Assembly: GCF_014205335.1 (NCBI RefSeq) | Contig: NZ_JACHNH010000001.1 | Location: 310,001-374,000 of the forward strand | Length of the DNA: 64,000 nt | Direction of reading: 5' to 3' | Source: Amorphoplanes digitatis | GTDB lineage: Bacteria; Actinomycetota; Actinomycetes; Mycobacteriales; Micromonosporaceae | Part shown: one piece after another, positions 14,627 through 21,842 of the stretch | How the letters are laid out: each line of letters begins with the position of its first letter | How positions within the stretch are numbered: the first letter of the stretch is position 1 | The notes under the pieces: generated by a model | What the model was told of the DNA's origin: nothing | The model's database searches: none | The model's input: only the letters and a program-made list of their open reading frames with translations | Position numbers and translations under genes: made by a program

Positions 14627-15232
14627 TTATTTCGTCCAGTCCAGCGTCTCGTTGAGGCCCTCGGCCGGTGTGATCACGGCGCGTACCCGGCGGTCGTGCG
14701 GTTCGGCCGGTACGGAGGGCAGGAACTCGCCGTCGTGCAGCAGGGCGACGGAGTACGCGTCGGCGGCGCGGGCCAGTGCCCGGTCGTAGGAGCCGCCGCC
14801 GCGTCCCAGGCGCAGGCCGGAGCGGTCGACGGCCAGGGCCGGCACCACCAGCAGCGACGCCTGGGCGACCGCCTCGGGGCCGAGGCGGGGGCCGATCGGC
14901 TCGCGCAGGCCCCGCGGGCCTGGTCGCAAGGAGTCCGGGCCCTCGTAGCGGACCCAGTCGAGGTCGTTGTCCGGGAGCAGCACCGGCAGGATCAGCCGGC
15001 CCGCCAGCGCCTCCGGCAGGTCGGGGCCGCCGGGTTCGGGACCCACCGGGACGTATCCGGCGATGATCGTGTGCTGCTGTGCGCGTACGAGATTTTGGAG
15101 GGCGGCTTGGACCGCGGCCGCGGCTGACGCGCGGGTTTTCGGGGGGAGTGATCTACGTGCTGCGAGGAGTTGATCGCGCAGCGCAATCTTCGCGGTTCGA
15201 GATTTTTCCGCTTCACCGGCGAAATCCGGCAT
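14627..15232 (-). CDS. 5-formyltetrahydrofolate cyclo-ligase
   Basis: The 201-residue enzyme converts 5-formyl-THF plus ATP to 5,10-methenyl-THF. The N-terminus has ALRDQLLAARRSLPP, the middle has GRLILPVLLPDNDLDWVRYE, and the signature LRLGRGGGSYDRALAR corresponds to the conserved GxGxGYYDR nucleotide/folate loop (here GGGSYDR). It ends with AVITPAEGLNETLDW. The ATG at 15232 is preceded by AAGGGGGTG; an earlier ATG would add 12 residues. It is divergent from the diguanylate cyclase across about 80 bp. Confidence 0.92.
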   Translation of the reverse strand: MPDFAGEAEKSRTAKIALRDQLLAARRSLPPKTRASAAAAVQAALQNLVRAQQHTIIAGYVPVGPEPGGPDLPEALAGRLILPVLLPDNDLDWVRYEGPDSLRPGPRGLREPIGPRLGPEAVAQASLLVVPALAVDRSGLRLGRGGGSYDRALARAADAYSVALLHDGEFLPSVPAEPHDRRVRAVITPAEGLNETLDWTK

Positions 15233-15313
15233 GCAACACCCCCTTTTGAAAACCGGCAAACGGTGCACACTATGTCAGCATCGCTCCAAAGAAGGCCACT
15301 TCCAGGAGGACGT

Positions 15314-17434
15314 GTGACTCTGCGTGGCCGACTCACTACCGCTTTTCTGGCGGTCGTGCTCGGTCCGGTTCTGCTCGGGTCCTTCTTTGTCGGAATGACC
15401 GTCGCCACGGTGAGCCGGGATCGGACGGTCGAGCGACTCGATCATGCCGCGACGACGGTGCGCACCGCCATCGGTGCCGTATGCCGGCAGTTGCAGGCCG
15501 CGGCCGACGCGGTCGCCGTGCTGCCCGAGGCCGGGCGGCGGCAGGCCGCCGACCAGCTCGTCGCCCGCGGCCTCGCCTCCGAGATCCGGATCGGCGCGGG
15601 CGTCACCGCCGGGCAGCGGGACTGCGCCACGCCGGTGGCCGGCGGGGCCGCCACCGCGATCGTCGCCCGGGCGCACCAGGCCGACGTCACCGTCTCCGCC
15701 GCCCAGCGGCTCGACGTGGAGTTCGTCAACCGGCTGGCCGCCTCCAGCGGTGCCGCCGTCACGCTGCTCGCCGGCGACGGGCCGGGTGCCGGGGCGGCTT
15801 TGAGCTCAGAGCCGGAACCGGTGAGCCGGCGGGTCGCCGCCGCGCTGCCGGGGGACGGGGCCGGGCGCGGGCAGCAGTCCGTGCGCGGGGTCCCGGCCGA
15901 GCCCGGCCAGCCGCTGCCGCTCGCGGTCTCGGTGGCGAACTCCGACCCGACGTCGCTCTACGCGTTCCTGATCTTCGGTGTCGTGATCGTCGCGGTGGTC
16001 GCGGTCCTCGTCGCCCGGCGGCTGGCCCGCTCCACCACCCGGCCGCTGGAGGAGCTGGCCTGGGCGGTCGGCAAGGTGGCCGACGGGGAGCTGGGCACCC
16101 GGGTGCCGGTCGGCCGCGGCGACGAGATCGGCCGGCTGGCGGGCACGTTCAACCGGATGACCCGCGAGCTCCAGGCGTACGTGCAGGCGCTCACCGCGAG
16201 CCGCGACCAGCTGCGCGGCCACCTCGCCATCCTCGGCGACACCCTCTCCAGCACGCACGACCTGCACCGGATACTCCAGGTCATCCTCCAGACCGCGCTG
16301 TCGGCGACCGGGGCCCGGGCCGGGATCGTGCTGCTGCTCGACCCGGTCGACGGCCGGCTCGTGGCGCGCTGCGCCGAGGGGCTGACCGGGCGCTGGGACG
16401 TGCCCGAGGCCGACCTGCCGACGCTGCGCCTGACACCCGGGGCCGGCATCCTCGGCGCGGTCGCGGCCAGCGGCGAGCCGCGGCGGGGCGTCCGCGGACC
16501 CGGCGCCGGCGTCCTCGAGGAGCCGGCCTGCCGGAGCTACGTCGCCGTGCCGATCTGCGCGCCCGCGACCGTCGGCGACCCGCTCGTGCCGGGCGACGCG
16601 CTGGCCGGCGGCCAGCCGGCCACGCTCGGGGTGCTGGCACTCTACGACCGGCTCGGCGGCGACGAGTTCGACGACCCGGACCTGCTCACGTTGCGGACCT
16701 TCGCCGGGCAGGCCGGGGTCGCCGTGCACAACGTGCGGGTGCACGAGGAGGCGCAGCGGCTGTCCCTGACCGACCCGCTCACCGGGCTCTGGAACTACCG
16801 CTACCTGCGCGAGTCGCTGCGCCGGGAGGTGGAGCGGGCCAGCCGGTTCGGTCGGATGCTGACCGTGCTCGTGCTCGACCTGGATCACTTCAAGGACGTC
16901 AACGACACGTACGGGCATGCCGCCGGCGATACCGTGCTCGGCGAGTTCGCCCGGCGGATCAGGATCGGGTTGCGCGAGGTCGACGTCGCGTTCCGGCAGG
17001 GCGGGGAGGAGTTCGTCGTGCTGCTGCCCGAGACCGACGCGTACGGTGGCGTGATAGTCGCCGAACGGCTCGGTGCCGCCGTGCGGGAGATACCGGTACC
17101 CATCGACCCGCGCAGACAGGACTCCTCGACGGGGCAGCCCGTCGACCGGGTCGCGATCAGCGTTTCGATCGGCATCGCCGTCTATCCCGAGCACGGGACC
17201 ACCGCGCAGCAGGTCCTCGACGCGGCCGACGACGCACTTTATGCGGCGAAGAACGCCGGACGGGACACGTACCGCCTGGCCGAGACCGTGCCGCTGCCCG
17301 CGGCGGGTGTGCCGGACGCGACGGTTTCGACAGGCGTACCGGAAGGGCAATTCGACCATGTCACTGGTACAGACGTCGCGGCGCCAGGCGCGTCCGGCGG
17401 GCCACAACCGCCGCGGCAGGGCCGCGGCCGATAG
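15314..17434 (+). CDS. membrane diguanylate cyclase (HAMP-GAF-GGDEF)
   Basis: The 706-residue protein makes c-di-GMP from two GTP. From the GTG at 15314 (site AGGAGGA) the order is: TM1 (residues about 8-31), an extracytoplasmic sensor segment, TM2 (about 214-237, YAFLIFGVVIVAVVAVLVA), HAMP (about 238-290), GAF (about 330-485), and GGDEF (about 495-650). The active-site motif is GGEEF at 563-567. Nine residues earlier REVD forms the RxxD inhibitory site, so product feedback is likely. Cognate residues around FKDVNDTYGHAAGD are intact. No EAL domain is present. The stop TAG overlaps the -10 of galU. Confidence 0.92.
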   Translation: MTLRGRLTTAFLAVVLGPVLLGSFFVGMTVATVSRDRTVERLDHAATTVRTAIGAVCRQLQAAADAVAVLPEAGRRQAADQLVARGLASEIRIGAGVTAGQRDCATPVAGGAATAIVARAHQADVTVSAAQRLDVEFVNRLAASSGAAVTLLAGDGPGAGAALSSEPEPVSRRVAAALPGDGAGRGQQSVRGVPAEPGQPLPLAVSVANSDPTSLYAFLIFGVVIVAVVAVLVARRLARSTTRPLEELAWAVGKVADGELGTRVPVGRGDEIGRLAGTFNRMTRELQAYVQALTASRDQLRGHLAILGDTLSSTHDLHRILQVILQTALSATGARAGIVLLLDPVDGRLVARCAEGLTGRWDVPEADLPTLRLTPGAGILGAVAASGEPRRGVRGPGAGVLEEPACRSYVAVPICAPATVGDPLVPGDALAGGQPATLGVLALYDRLGGDEFDDPDLLTLRTFAGQAGVAVHNVRVHEEAQRLSLTDPLTGLWNYRYLRESLRREVERASRFGRMLTVLVLDLDHFKDVNDTYGHAAGDTVLGEFARRIRIGLREVDVAFRQGGEEFVVLLPETDAYGGVIVAERLGAAVREIPVPIDPRRQDSSTGQPVDRVAISVSIGIAVYPEHGTTAQQVLDAADDALYAAKNAGRDTYRLAETVPLPAAGVPDATVSTGVPEGQFDHVTGTDVAAPGASGGPQPPRQGRGR

Positions 17435-17443
17435 TCTCGCGGC
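17432..17443 (+). promoter_or_regulatory. -10 element giving a leaderless galU transcript
   Basis: TAGTCT (17432-17437), whose first three bases are the stop codon of the diguanylate cyclase, is followed by 6 bases and the galU ATG at 17444. Confidence 0.6.
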
Positions 17444-18403
17444 ATGTCCGGGCACGAATTGAGCGAAGGTGCGGTGACCCCTCAGATGACGACGAAGGCC
17501 CGAGAGAGCGGCCGTCGAGCGGTGAAGGCCGTCATTCCGGCGGCGGGGCTTGCCACCCGCTTCCTCCCGGCGACCAAGGCCGTACCCAAGGAACTTCTGC
17601 CCGTTGTGGACCGCCCGGTCTTGCAGTACATCGTGGAGGAGGCCGCTGCGGCGGGCATCACCGATGTCCTGCTCGTGACCGGTCGCGGCAAGACCTCGAT
17701 GGTCGACCACTTCGACCGGCGGCCCGACGTCGAGGCCCGGCTCGAGGAGAAGGGCGACCTCGAGCGGCTGGCCGCCGTCCGGCGTACCAGTGAGCTCGCC
17801 GACATCTACACCTGCCGCCAGGGCGAGCCGCTCGGGCTCGGCCACGCCGTCGGCGTCGCCGCCTCGCACATCGGCGACAACGCGTTCGCCGTGCTGCTCG
17901 GCGACGAGTTCGTCGAGGAGGACAAGCCGCTGCTGCCGGCGATGCTCGACCTCCAGGCGCAGACCGGCGGCATCGTGCTGGCCTTCATGGAGGTAAAGCC
18001 CGAGGAGACCTCCCGCTACGGGATCGCCTCGGTGGCGCCCTCCGCCATCGGCGGCGACGACATCGTCGAGGTGACCGGGCTCGTGGAGAAGCCGTCGCCC
18101 GAGGAGTCGCCCAGCAACCTGGCCGTCCTCGGCCGCTACATCCTGCCCGCGAAGATCTTCGACGCGATCCAGGACACCAAGCCGGGCAGCGGCGGCGAGA
18201 TCCAGCTGACCGACGCGATGGCCGCGCTGCTGGCGGACGGCACGCCGGTGCACGGGATCATCTACCGCGGCCACCGCTACGACACCGGCATGCCGCTGGG
18301 CTACCTCCAGGCGGTCGTGCAGCTCGCCGCGAAGCGCGAGGACCTGGGCGCGGAGTTCCGGGCGTGGCTCGGCGAGTTCGTCGCCGGCGGTGCCAAGGGA
18401 TGA
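17444..18403 (+). CDS. galU: UTP-glucose-1-phosphate uridylyltransferase
   Basis: The 319-residue enzyme makes UDP-glucose from UTP and glucose-1-phosphate. The nucleotide-binding motif AVIPAAGLATRFLPATKAVPKELLP is at residues about 28-52. GLGHAVGVA, LLGDEF (metal Asp), VTGLVEKPSPEESPSN (substrate Lys) and GSGGEIQLTDAM are all intact. It starts at a leaderless ATG. Its stop overlaps the glp start (ATGA), so translation of the two is coupled. UDP-glucose would serve glycan and trehalose synthesis. Confidence 0.95.
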   Translation: MSGHELSEGAVTPQMTTKARESGRRAVKAVIPAAGLATRFLPATKAVPKELLPVVDRPVLQYIVEEAAAAGITDVLLVTGRGKTSMVDHFDRRPDVEARLEEKGDLERLAAVRRTSELADIYTCRQGEPLGLGHAVGVAASHIGDNAFAVLLGDEFVEEDKPLLPAMLDLQAQTGGIVLAFMEVKPEETSRYGIASVAPSAIGGDDIVEVTGLVEKPSPEESPSNLAVLGRYILPAKIFDAIQDTKPGSGGEIQLTDAMAALLADGTPVHGIIYRGHRYDTGMPLGYLQAVVQLAAKREDLGAEFRAWLGEFVAGGAKG

Positions 18404-19710
18404 CCGCTACGGCCGATGCCGAGGCGGCCGCCAACGAGCTGATGCCTCTCGCCGAATACCTGGGCAGTGTGTTGCGCAGGTTGCGGGCGCTGCCTCCGCT
18501 CGACCTCGACCTCACCCAGGCGCACGGCAACACGCTCGCCAACGACGTGCTCGCCCCGCATCCGTACCCGGCCTTCGACCAGTCGGCCATCGACGGGTAC
18601 GCGGCGCGCTGGGAGGACCTCGCCGCCGCCGGGCGGATCGGCTCACACCCGTCGTTCGGGACGTTCGAGGGCGGGCCGCGACCGGTCCGCCTCAACGTCG
18701 TCGGCGACCTCGGCGCGGCGAGCTGGCGGCCGGTGCGGCTGACGCCCGGCACGTGCTTCTCCGTGGCGGCCGGCGCGCCGCTGCCGATCGGCGCCGACGT
18801 CGTGGTGCCGGTGCACTGGACCGACCAGGGCATGGCCGCGGTGGAGATCCTGCACGCGCCGAAGCGCGGGTCCGGTGTCCGGCGCGCGGGCGACGAGCTG
18901 CCCGTCGGCCGGGTGCTGGCGCCCGCCGGCTCCTACGTGACCCCGGCGATGGTGGCGGTCTTCGCGGCCTCGGGCATCGGGCACGTCGTCGTGCGGCCCA
19001 GCCCGCGGGTCGTGGTGGTGGCGACCGGCGACGAGCTCGTCGACGTGGGCCGGCCCAGCCAGCCCGGACAGGTCGTCGACGCCAACTCGCACGCGCTGAC
19101 CGCCGCGGCCGTCGAGGCCGGCGCGCTCGCGTACCGGATCGGGATCTGCGACGACGACCCCGAGGGCCTGCGCGGGCTGCTCGAGGACCAGACGCTGCGG
19201 GCCGACCTGATCATCACGACCGGCGGAACGGGTACGGGCCCCGGCGACATGCTGCGCCGGGTCCTGTCCCGCCGCGACCACGGCCGGGGCGCTGTCGGGT
19301 TCACCGACGTCGCGCTCTGCCCGGGCGCGACCCTCGGCTTCGGGACCGTGGGCGGCGAGGAGGTCCCGGTCGTCTGCCTGCCCGGCGAGCCCGGCGCGGC
19401 CCTCATCGGGTTCGAGGTGCTCGCCCGGCCGGTCATCCAGCTGCTGGCCGGTGCCGAGCCTGTCTTCCGGCCCAGCGTGAAGGCGCACCTGCTGGAGACC
19501 GTCTCCTCGCCCGGCGGGCTGCGCGAGTTCCGCCCCGCGCACGTTGCGGAGCGGCGCGGCGGCGGCTACACGGTGCAGCCGCTCGCCGGTGGGCCGTACA
19601 CTCTGTCCGGCCTTGCCGAAGCCAACGGTCTGCTGGTGCTCGGCGAGCGGGTCACCTCGGCGGCTGCCGGGTCGACCGTCGACGTGTTGCTGCTCGACCG
19701 GAGGCGATGA
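18400..19710 (+). CDS. glp: gephyrin-like Glp / MoeA-type molybdotransferase
   Basis: The 436-residue protein has MoeA architecture: PLAEYLGSVLRRLRAL at the N-terminus, [46 protein letters not shown], and CLPGEPGAALIGFEVLARP. It could insert molybdenum into molybdopterin. In Corynebacterium the homolog in this gene context, Glp, binds FtsZ and a membrane partner GlpR in cell division. Since sepX/glpR lies two genes downstream, Glp is the better name, though catalysis is not excluded. The start overlaps the galU stop by ATGA and its own stop overlaps the rimJ ATG. Confidence 0.85.
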   Translation: MTATADAEAAANELMPLAEYLGSVLRRLRALPPLDLDLTQAHGNTLANDVLAPHPYPAFDQSAIDGYAARWEDLAAAGRIGSHPSFGTFEGGPRPVRLNVVGDLGAASWRPVRLTPGTCFSVAAGAPLPIGADVVVPVHWTDQGMAAVEILHAPKRGSGVRRAGDELPVGRVLAPAGSYVTPAMVAVFAASGIGHVVVRPSPRVVVVATGDELVDVGRPSQPGQVVDANSHALTAAAVEAGALAYRIGICDDDPEGLRGLLEDQTLRADLIITTGGTGTGPGDMLRRVLSRRDHGRGAVGFTDVALCPGATLGFGTVGGEEVPVVCLPGEPGAALIGFEVLARPVIQLLAGAEPVFRPSVKAHLLETVSSPGGLREFRPAHVAERRGGGYTVQPLAGGPYTLSGLAEANGLLVLGERVTSAAAGSTVDVLLLDRRR

Positions 19711-20351
19711 TGCTGGGGTCCATGCCCGGATGGCCCGCCGTCCTGGCGGACGGATCCGTGCTGCTCAGGCCGTACCGTCGCGGTGACGCTCAAGCGTGGT
19801 CCGAGGTGCGGATCGCCAACGAGGCCTGGCTGAGCCCGTGGGAGTCCTCGCCGCCCGGGCCCTGGCCCGAGATGAACTCCGTCCGCGCCTACTACTACGT
19901 CTACCGCGACATGAAGCGGGCCGCCCGGCGCGGCGACAGCATGCCCTTCGTGGTCTGCCTGCGCGAGGACGACGGCAGCGAGCGACTGGTCGGGCACATC
20001 AACCTCGGCAGCATCGTGCGGCGGGCGTTCAGCTCCGCGTACGTGGGCTACTGGGTCGACTCGCGGGTGGCCGGGCGCGGGGTGATCCCGACGGCGCTGG
20101 CGCTGGCCGTGGATCACGCCTTCGGCGCCGGCGGGCTGCACCGGGTGGAGATCAACATTCGGCCCGAGAACGGCCCCAGCCGGCGGGTCGTGGAGAAGCT
20201 CGGCTTCCGCGAGGAGGCCTACCACCCGCGCTACATGCACATCGACGGCGCCTGGCGCGACCACCTGGGATTCGCGATGACCAGCGAGGAAGTCGCGGCC
20301 GAGGGTGGCCTGGTGGCCCGGTGGCGGCGGCTGCGCGCCAAGGCCGGATAG
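19707..20351 (+). CDS. rimJ: RimJ-like GNAT N-acetyltransferase
   Basis: The 214-residue protein has GNAT features: VLLRPYRRGDAQAWSEVRIAN near the start, a core strand with VGHINLGSIVR, VGYWVDSRVAGRGVIPTALA (acetyl-CoA loop R-G-x-G-x-like), and INIRPENGPSRRVVEKLGFREE. The family acetylates N-termini, including ribosomal protein S5 in E. coli; the actinobacterial target is not established. The ATG at 19707 overlaps the glp stop. The galU-glp-rimJ order is typical of actinobacteria. Confidence 0.88.
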   Translation: MMLGSMPGWPAVLADGSVLLRPYRRGDAQAWSEVRIANEAWLSPWESSPPGPWPEMNSVRAYYYVYRDMKRAARRGDSMPFVVCLREDDGSERLVGHINLGSIVRRAFSSAYVGYWVDSRVAGRGVIPTALALAVDHAFGAGGLHRVEINIRPENGPSRRVVEKLGFREEAYHPRYMHIDGAWRDHLGFAMTSEEVAAEGGLVARWRRLRAKAG

Positions 20352-20624
20352 GCGCGCACCGACCCGCGACACGCCCAATGAGCAATTTTCAACCTGGCCG
20401 CGGGCCAGAGGTATCCGAGCCATCGACCCGCCGCCGGGAGCTGCCGCCCGGGCCACGTGGAAAAAGGCTCAGCCGTCGATGTGCCGAAATGATCATCAGG
20501 ACGGTACCGCCCCGGCGCGGCGCGGCGATTTCCGCAGCTCCCGCCCGTAACCTCGGGGAGATTGGGACTTTTGTGCGCCCGGGTCGCCGCCCGGACGCCT
20601 TCGAGGCTGACGGGAGGGGTGAGG
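20352..20624. other. 273-bp gap between rimJ and sepX/glpR
   Basis: No gene is seen. It contains CGTAACCTCGGGGAGATTGG, where TAACCT might be a -10 for sepX/glpR, but no -35 is convincing. Confidence 0.4.
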
Positions 20625-21407
20625 GTGCCGACCTCGGTGCTCCTCGCCGTCCTCGCCGCGGCCGGGTTGCTCGCCCTCGCACCCGCGCTCGTGCGCCGGT
20701 ACGACGCTACCGAGCGCCTGGCGGCGGAGCGGGCGTCGTCGACGGCTCGGGTGCTTCAGCGCCGCCGTCGGCTCCGCACCGTGCCCGGACGCCGACCGAT
20801 AAACCCCGGACGCCGGTACGCGGTTACGTCGCGGACCCTAACGGGTGATCCATTGCCGGTCTCCGCCGCCCCCGCCCCGCCGCCGCCCTCCCGGCGGTTG
20901 CGGCTGGTCCCGGCCCGTCGGCCGGCGCGCCGTCCACGCGTACGCCGCCGGCAGACGCCCGCGGTCGTCCGGCGGCGGCGGGTTTTCGCCGCGCTGCTGC
21001 TGCTCAACGTGATCGAGCTGATCGGCGTGCTGGCGGTCGGGCCCGGCTTCTGGATCAGCTTCGCGGTCACCGGCACGCTGCTCGGGGTCTACCTGGTGCA
21101 CCTGCGCAACCGGGCGATCGCGGACCGGCACCGGCGGCGGATCGAGGCGCGGGAGGCGGCCTGGCTCGCGGCGCGGCAGGCGGAGGTACGCCGGGAGCAG
21201 GCACGCCGGGCGGCGGCCCGCCGGGAGGCGCAGCGCCGGCTGGCGGCACAGAAGGAGGCGGTGCGGCGGGCGGCCATGGGCCTGGACCGCGATCCGTCGG
21301 ACCTGCCGGCGGCGGTCAACGGCGGGTCGGTTTCCTACCGGCGGGGCGGTGGGCTGCGCGGGCGGGCCTACGAGGCGGGCGGCCGGGGGTCGTCGTATCC
21401 GGCTTGA
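20625..21407 (+). CDS. sepX: divisome protein SepX/GlpR
   Basis: From the GTG at 20625 (site GGGAGGGG) the protein is 260 residues. TM1 is at residues about 3-20 (TSVLLAVLAAAGLLALAPAL), followed by a basic/proline-rich cytoplasmic region. Two close helices (about 120-137, FAALLLLNVIELIGVLAV, and 141-159) follow, then a charged Arg/Ala coiled region. NCBI uses the name divisome protein SepX/GlpR for such proteins; SepX helps Streptomyces division and GlpR anchors Glp in Corynebacterium. The same-strand order glp-rimJ-sepX agrees. An upstream in-frame start lacks a ribosome binding site. Confidence 0.8.
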   Translation: MPTSVLLAVLAAAGLLALAPALVRRYDATERLAAERASSTARVLQRRRRLRTVPGRRPINPGRRYAVTSRTLTGDPLPVSAAPAPPPPSRRLRLVPARRPARRPRVRRRQTPAVVRRRRVFAALLLLNVIELIGVLAVGPGFWISFAVTGTLLGVYLVHLRNRAIADRHRRRIEAREAAWLAARQAEVRREQARRAAARREAQRRLAAQKEAVRRAAMGLDRDPSDLPAAVNGGSVSYRRGGGLRGRAYEAGGRGSSYPA

Positions 21408-21479
21408 TGATCTTTGGGAGGGTGGTTCGCGGGCGGGCGGGGTGACCTGTTAGCCTTGCTGCGGTCCTACGGGGCCGGA

Positions 21480-21553
21480 GGGGCTGTGGCGCAGTCTGGT
21501 AGCGCACCTCGTTCGCATCGAGGGGGTCTGGGGTTCAAATCCCCACAGCTCCA
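21480..21553 (+). tRNA. tRNA-Ala (anticodon CGC)
   Basis: All arms fold. The acceptor GGGGCTG pairs with CAGCTCC, including the G3:U70 pair that defines alanine tRNAs. D-stem GCGC/GCGC; anticodon stem CCTCG/CGAGG with loop TTCGCAT (anticodon CGC, reading GCG); T-arm TGGGG-TTCAAAT-CCCCA; discriminator A. The 3' CCA is not encoded. Confidence 0.95.
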
Positions 21554-21614
21554 CAAGTGTCTGGGTGGTCTCTGTCCGCGGGTAGCGCGGACCGGGGCCA
21601 CTTGTTTTGTCTGC

Positions 21615-21635
21615 TCCGGGGGCCGAGCCCCCGGA
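21615..21635 (+). terminator. hairpin after tRNA-Ala
   Basis: TCCGGGGGC and GCCCCCGGA form a 9-bp perfect stem with loop CGA, 61 bases past the tRNA. No T-run follows. Confidence 0.55.
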
Positions 21636-21645
21636 AGCCCCGCGG

Positions 21646-21733
21646 TGCGGTGGTTGCGCTGATCGCGGTGGTTGCGCTGATCGCGGTGGTTGCGCTGATC
21701 GCGGTGGTTGCGCTGATCGCGGTGGTTGCGCTG
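21646..21733. repeat. 18-bp tandem repeat, five copies
   Basis: GCGGTGGTTGCGCT occurs five times, each pair separated by GATC, so the period is 18 bp (GATCGCGGTGGTTGCGCT). Copies are identical. The gap 21554-21842 has no supported gene. Confidence 0.9.
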
Positions 21734-21842
21734 GGTTCGTTGGCGTCGCATGTTGTCTTCCCATAGGGTGGGACGCTGGTTGGTGCTGATCTGCGTCGCT
21801 GCGAAGATCCACGCTATTTGTGGATCATGAGCGGGGGCGTCT

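Noticed and set aside
15806..18274. 822-codon minus-strand frame opposite the cyclase and galU
   Set aside because: It crosses two clear genes and shows no domain.
21646..21733. CRISPR array or attachment site
   Set aside because: Spacer-like GATC is constant, so this is a simple 18-bp tandem repeat; no integrase or duplicated tRNA end was seen.
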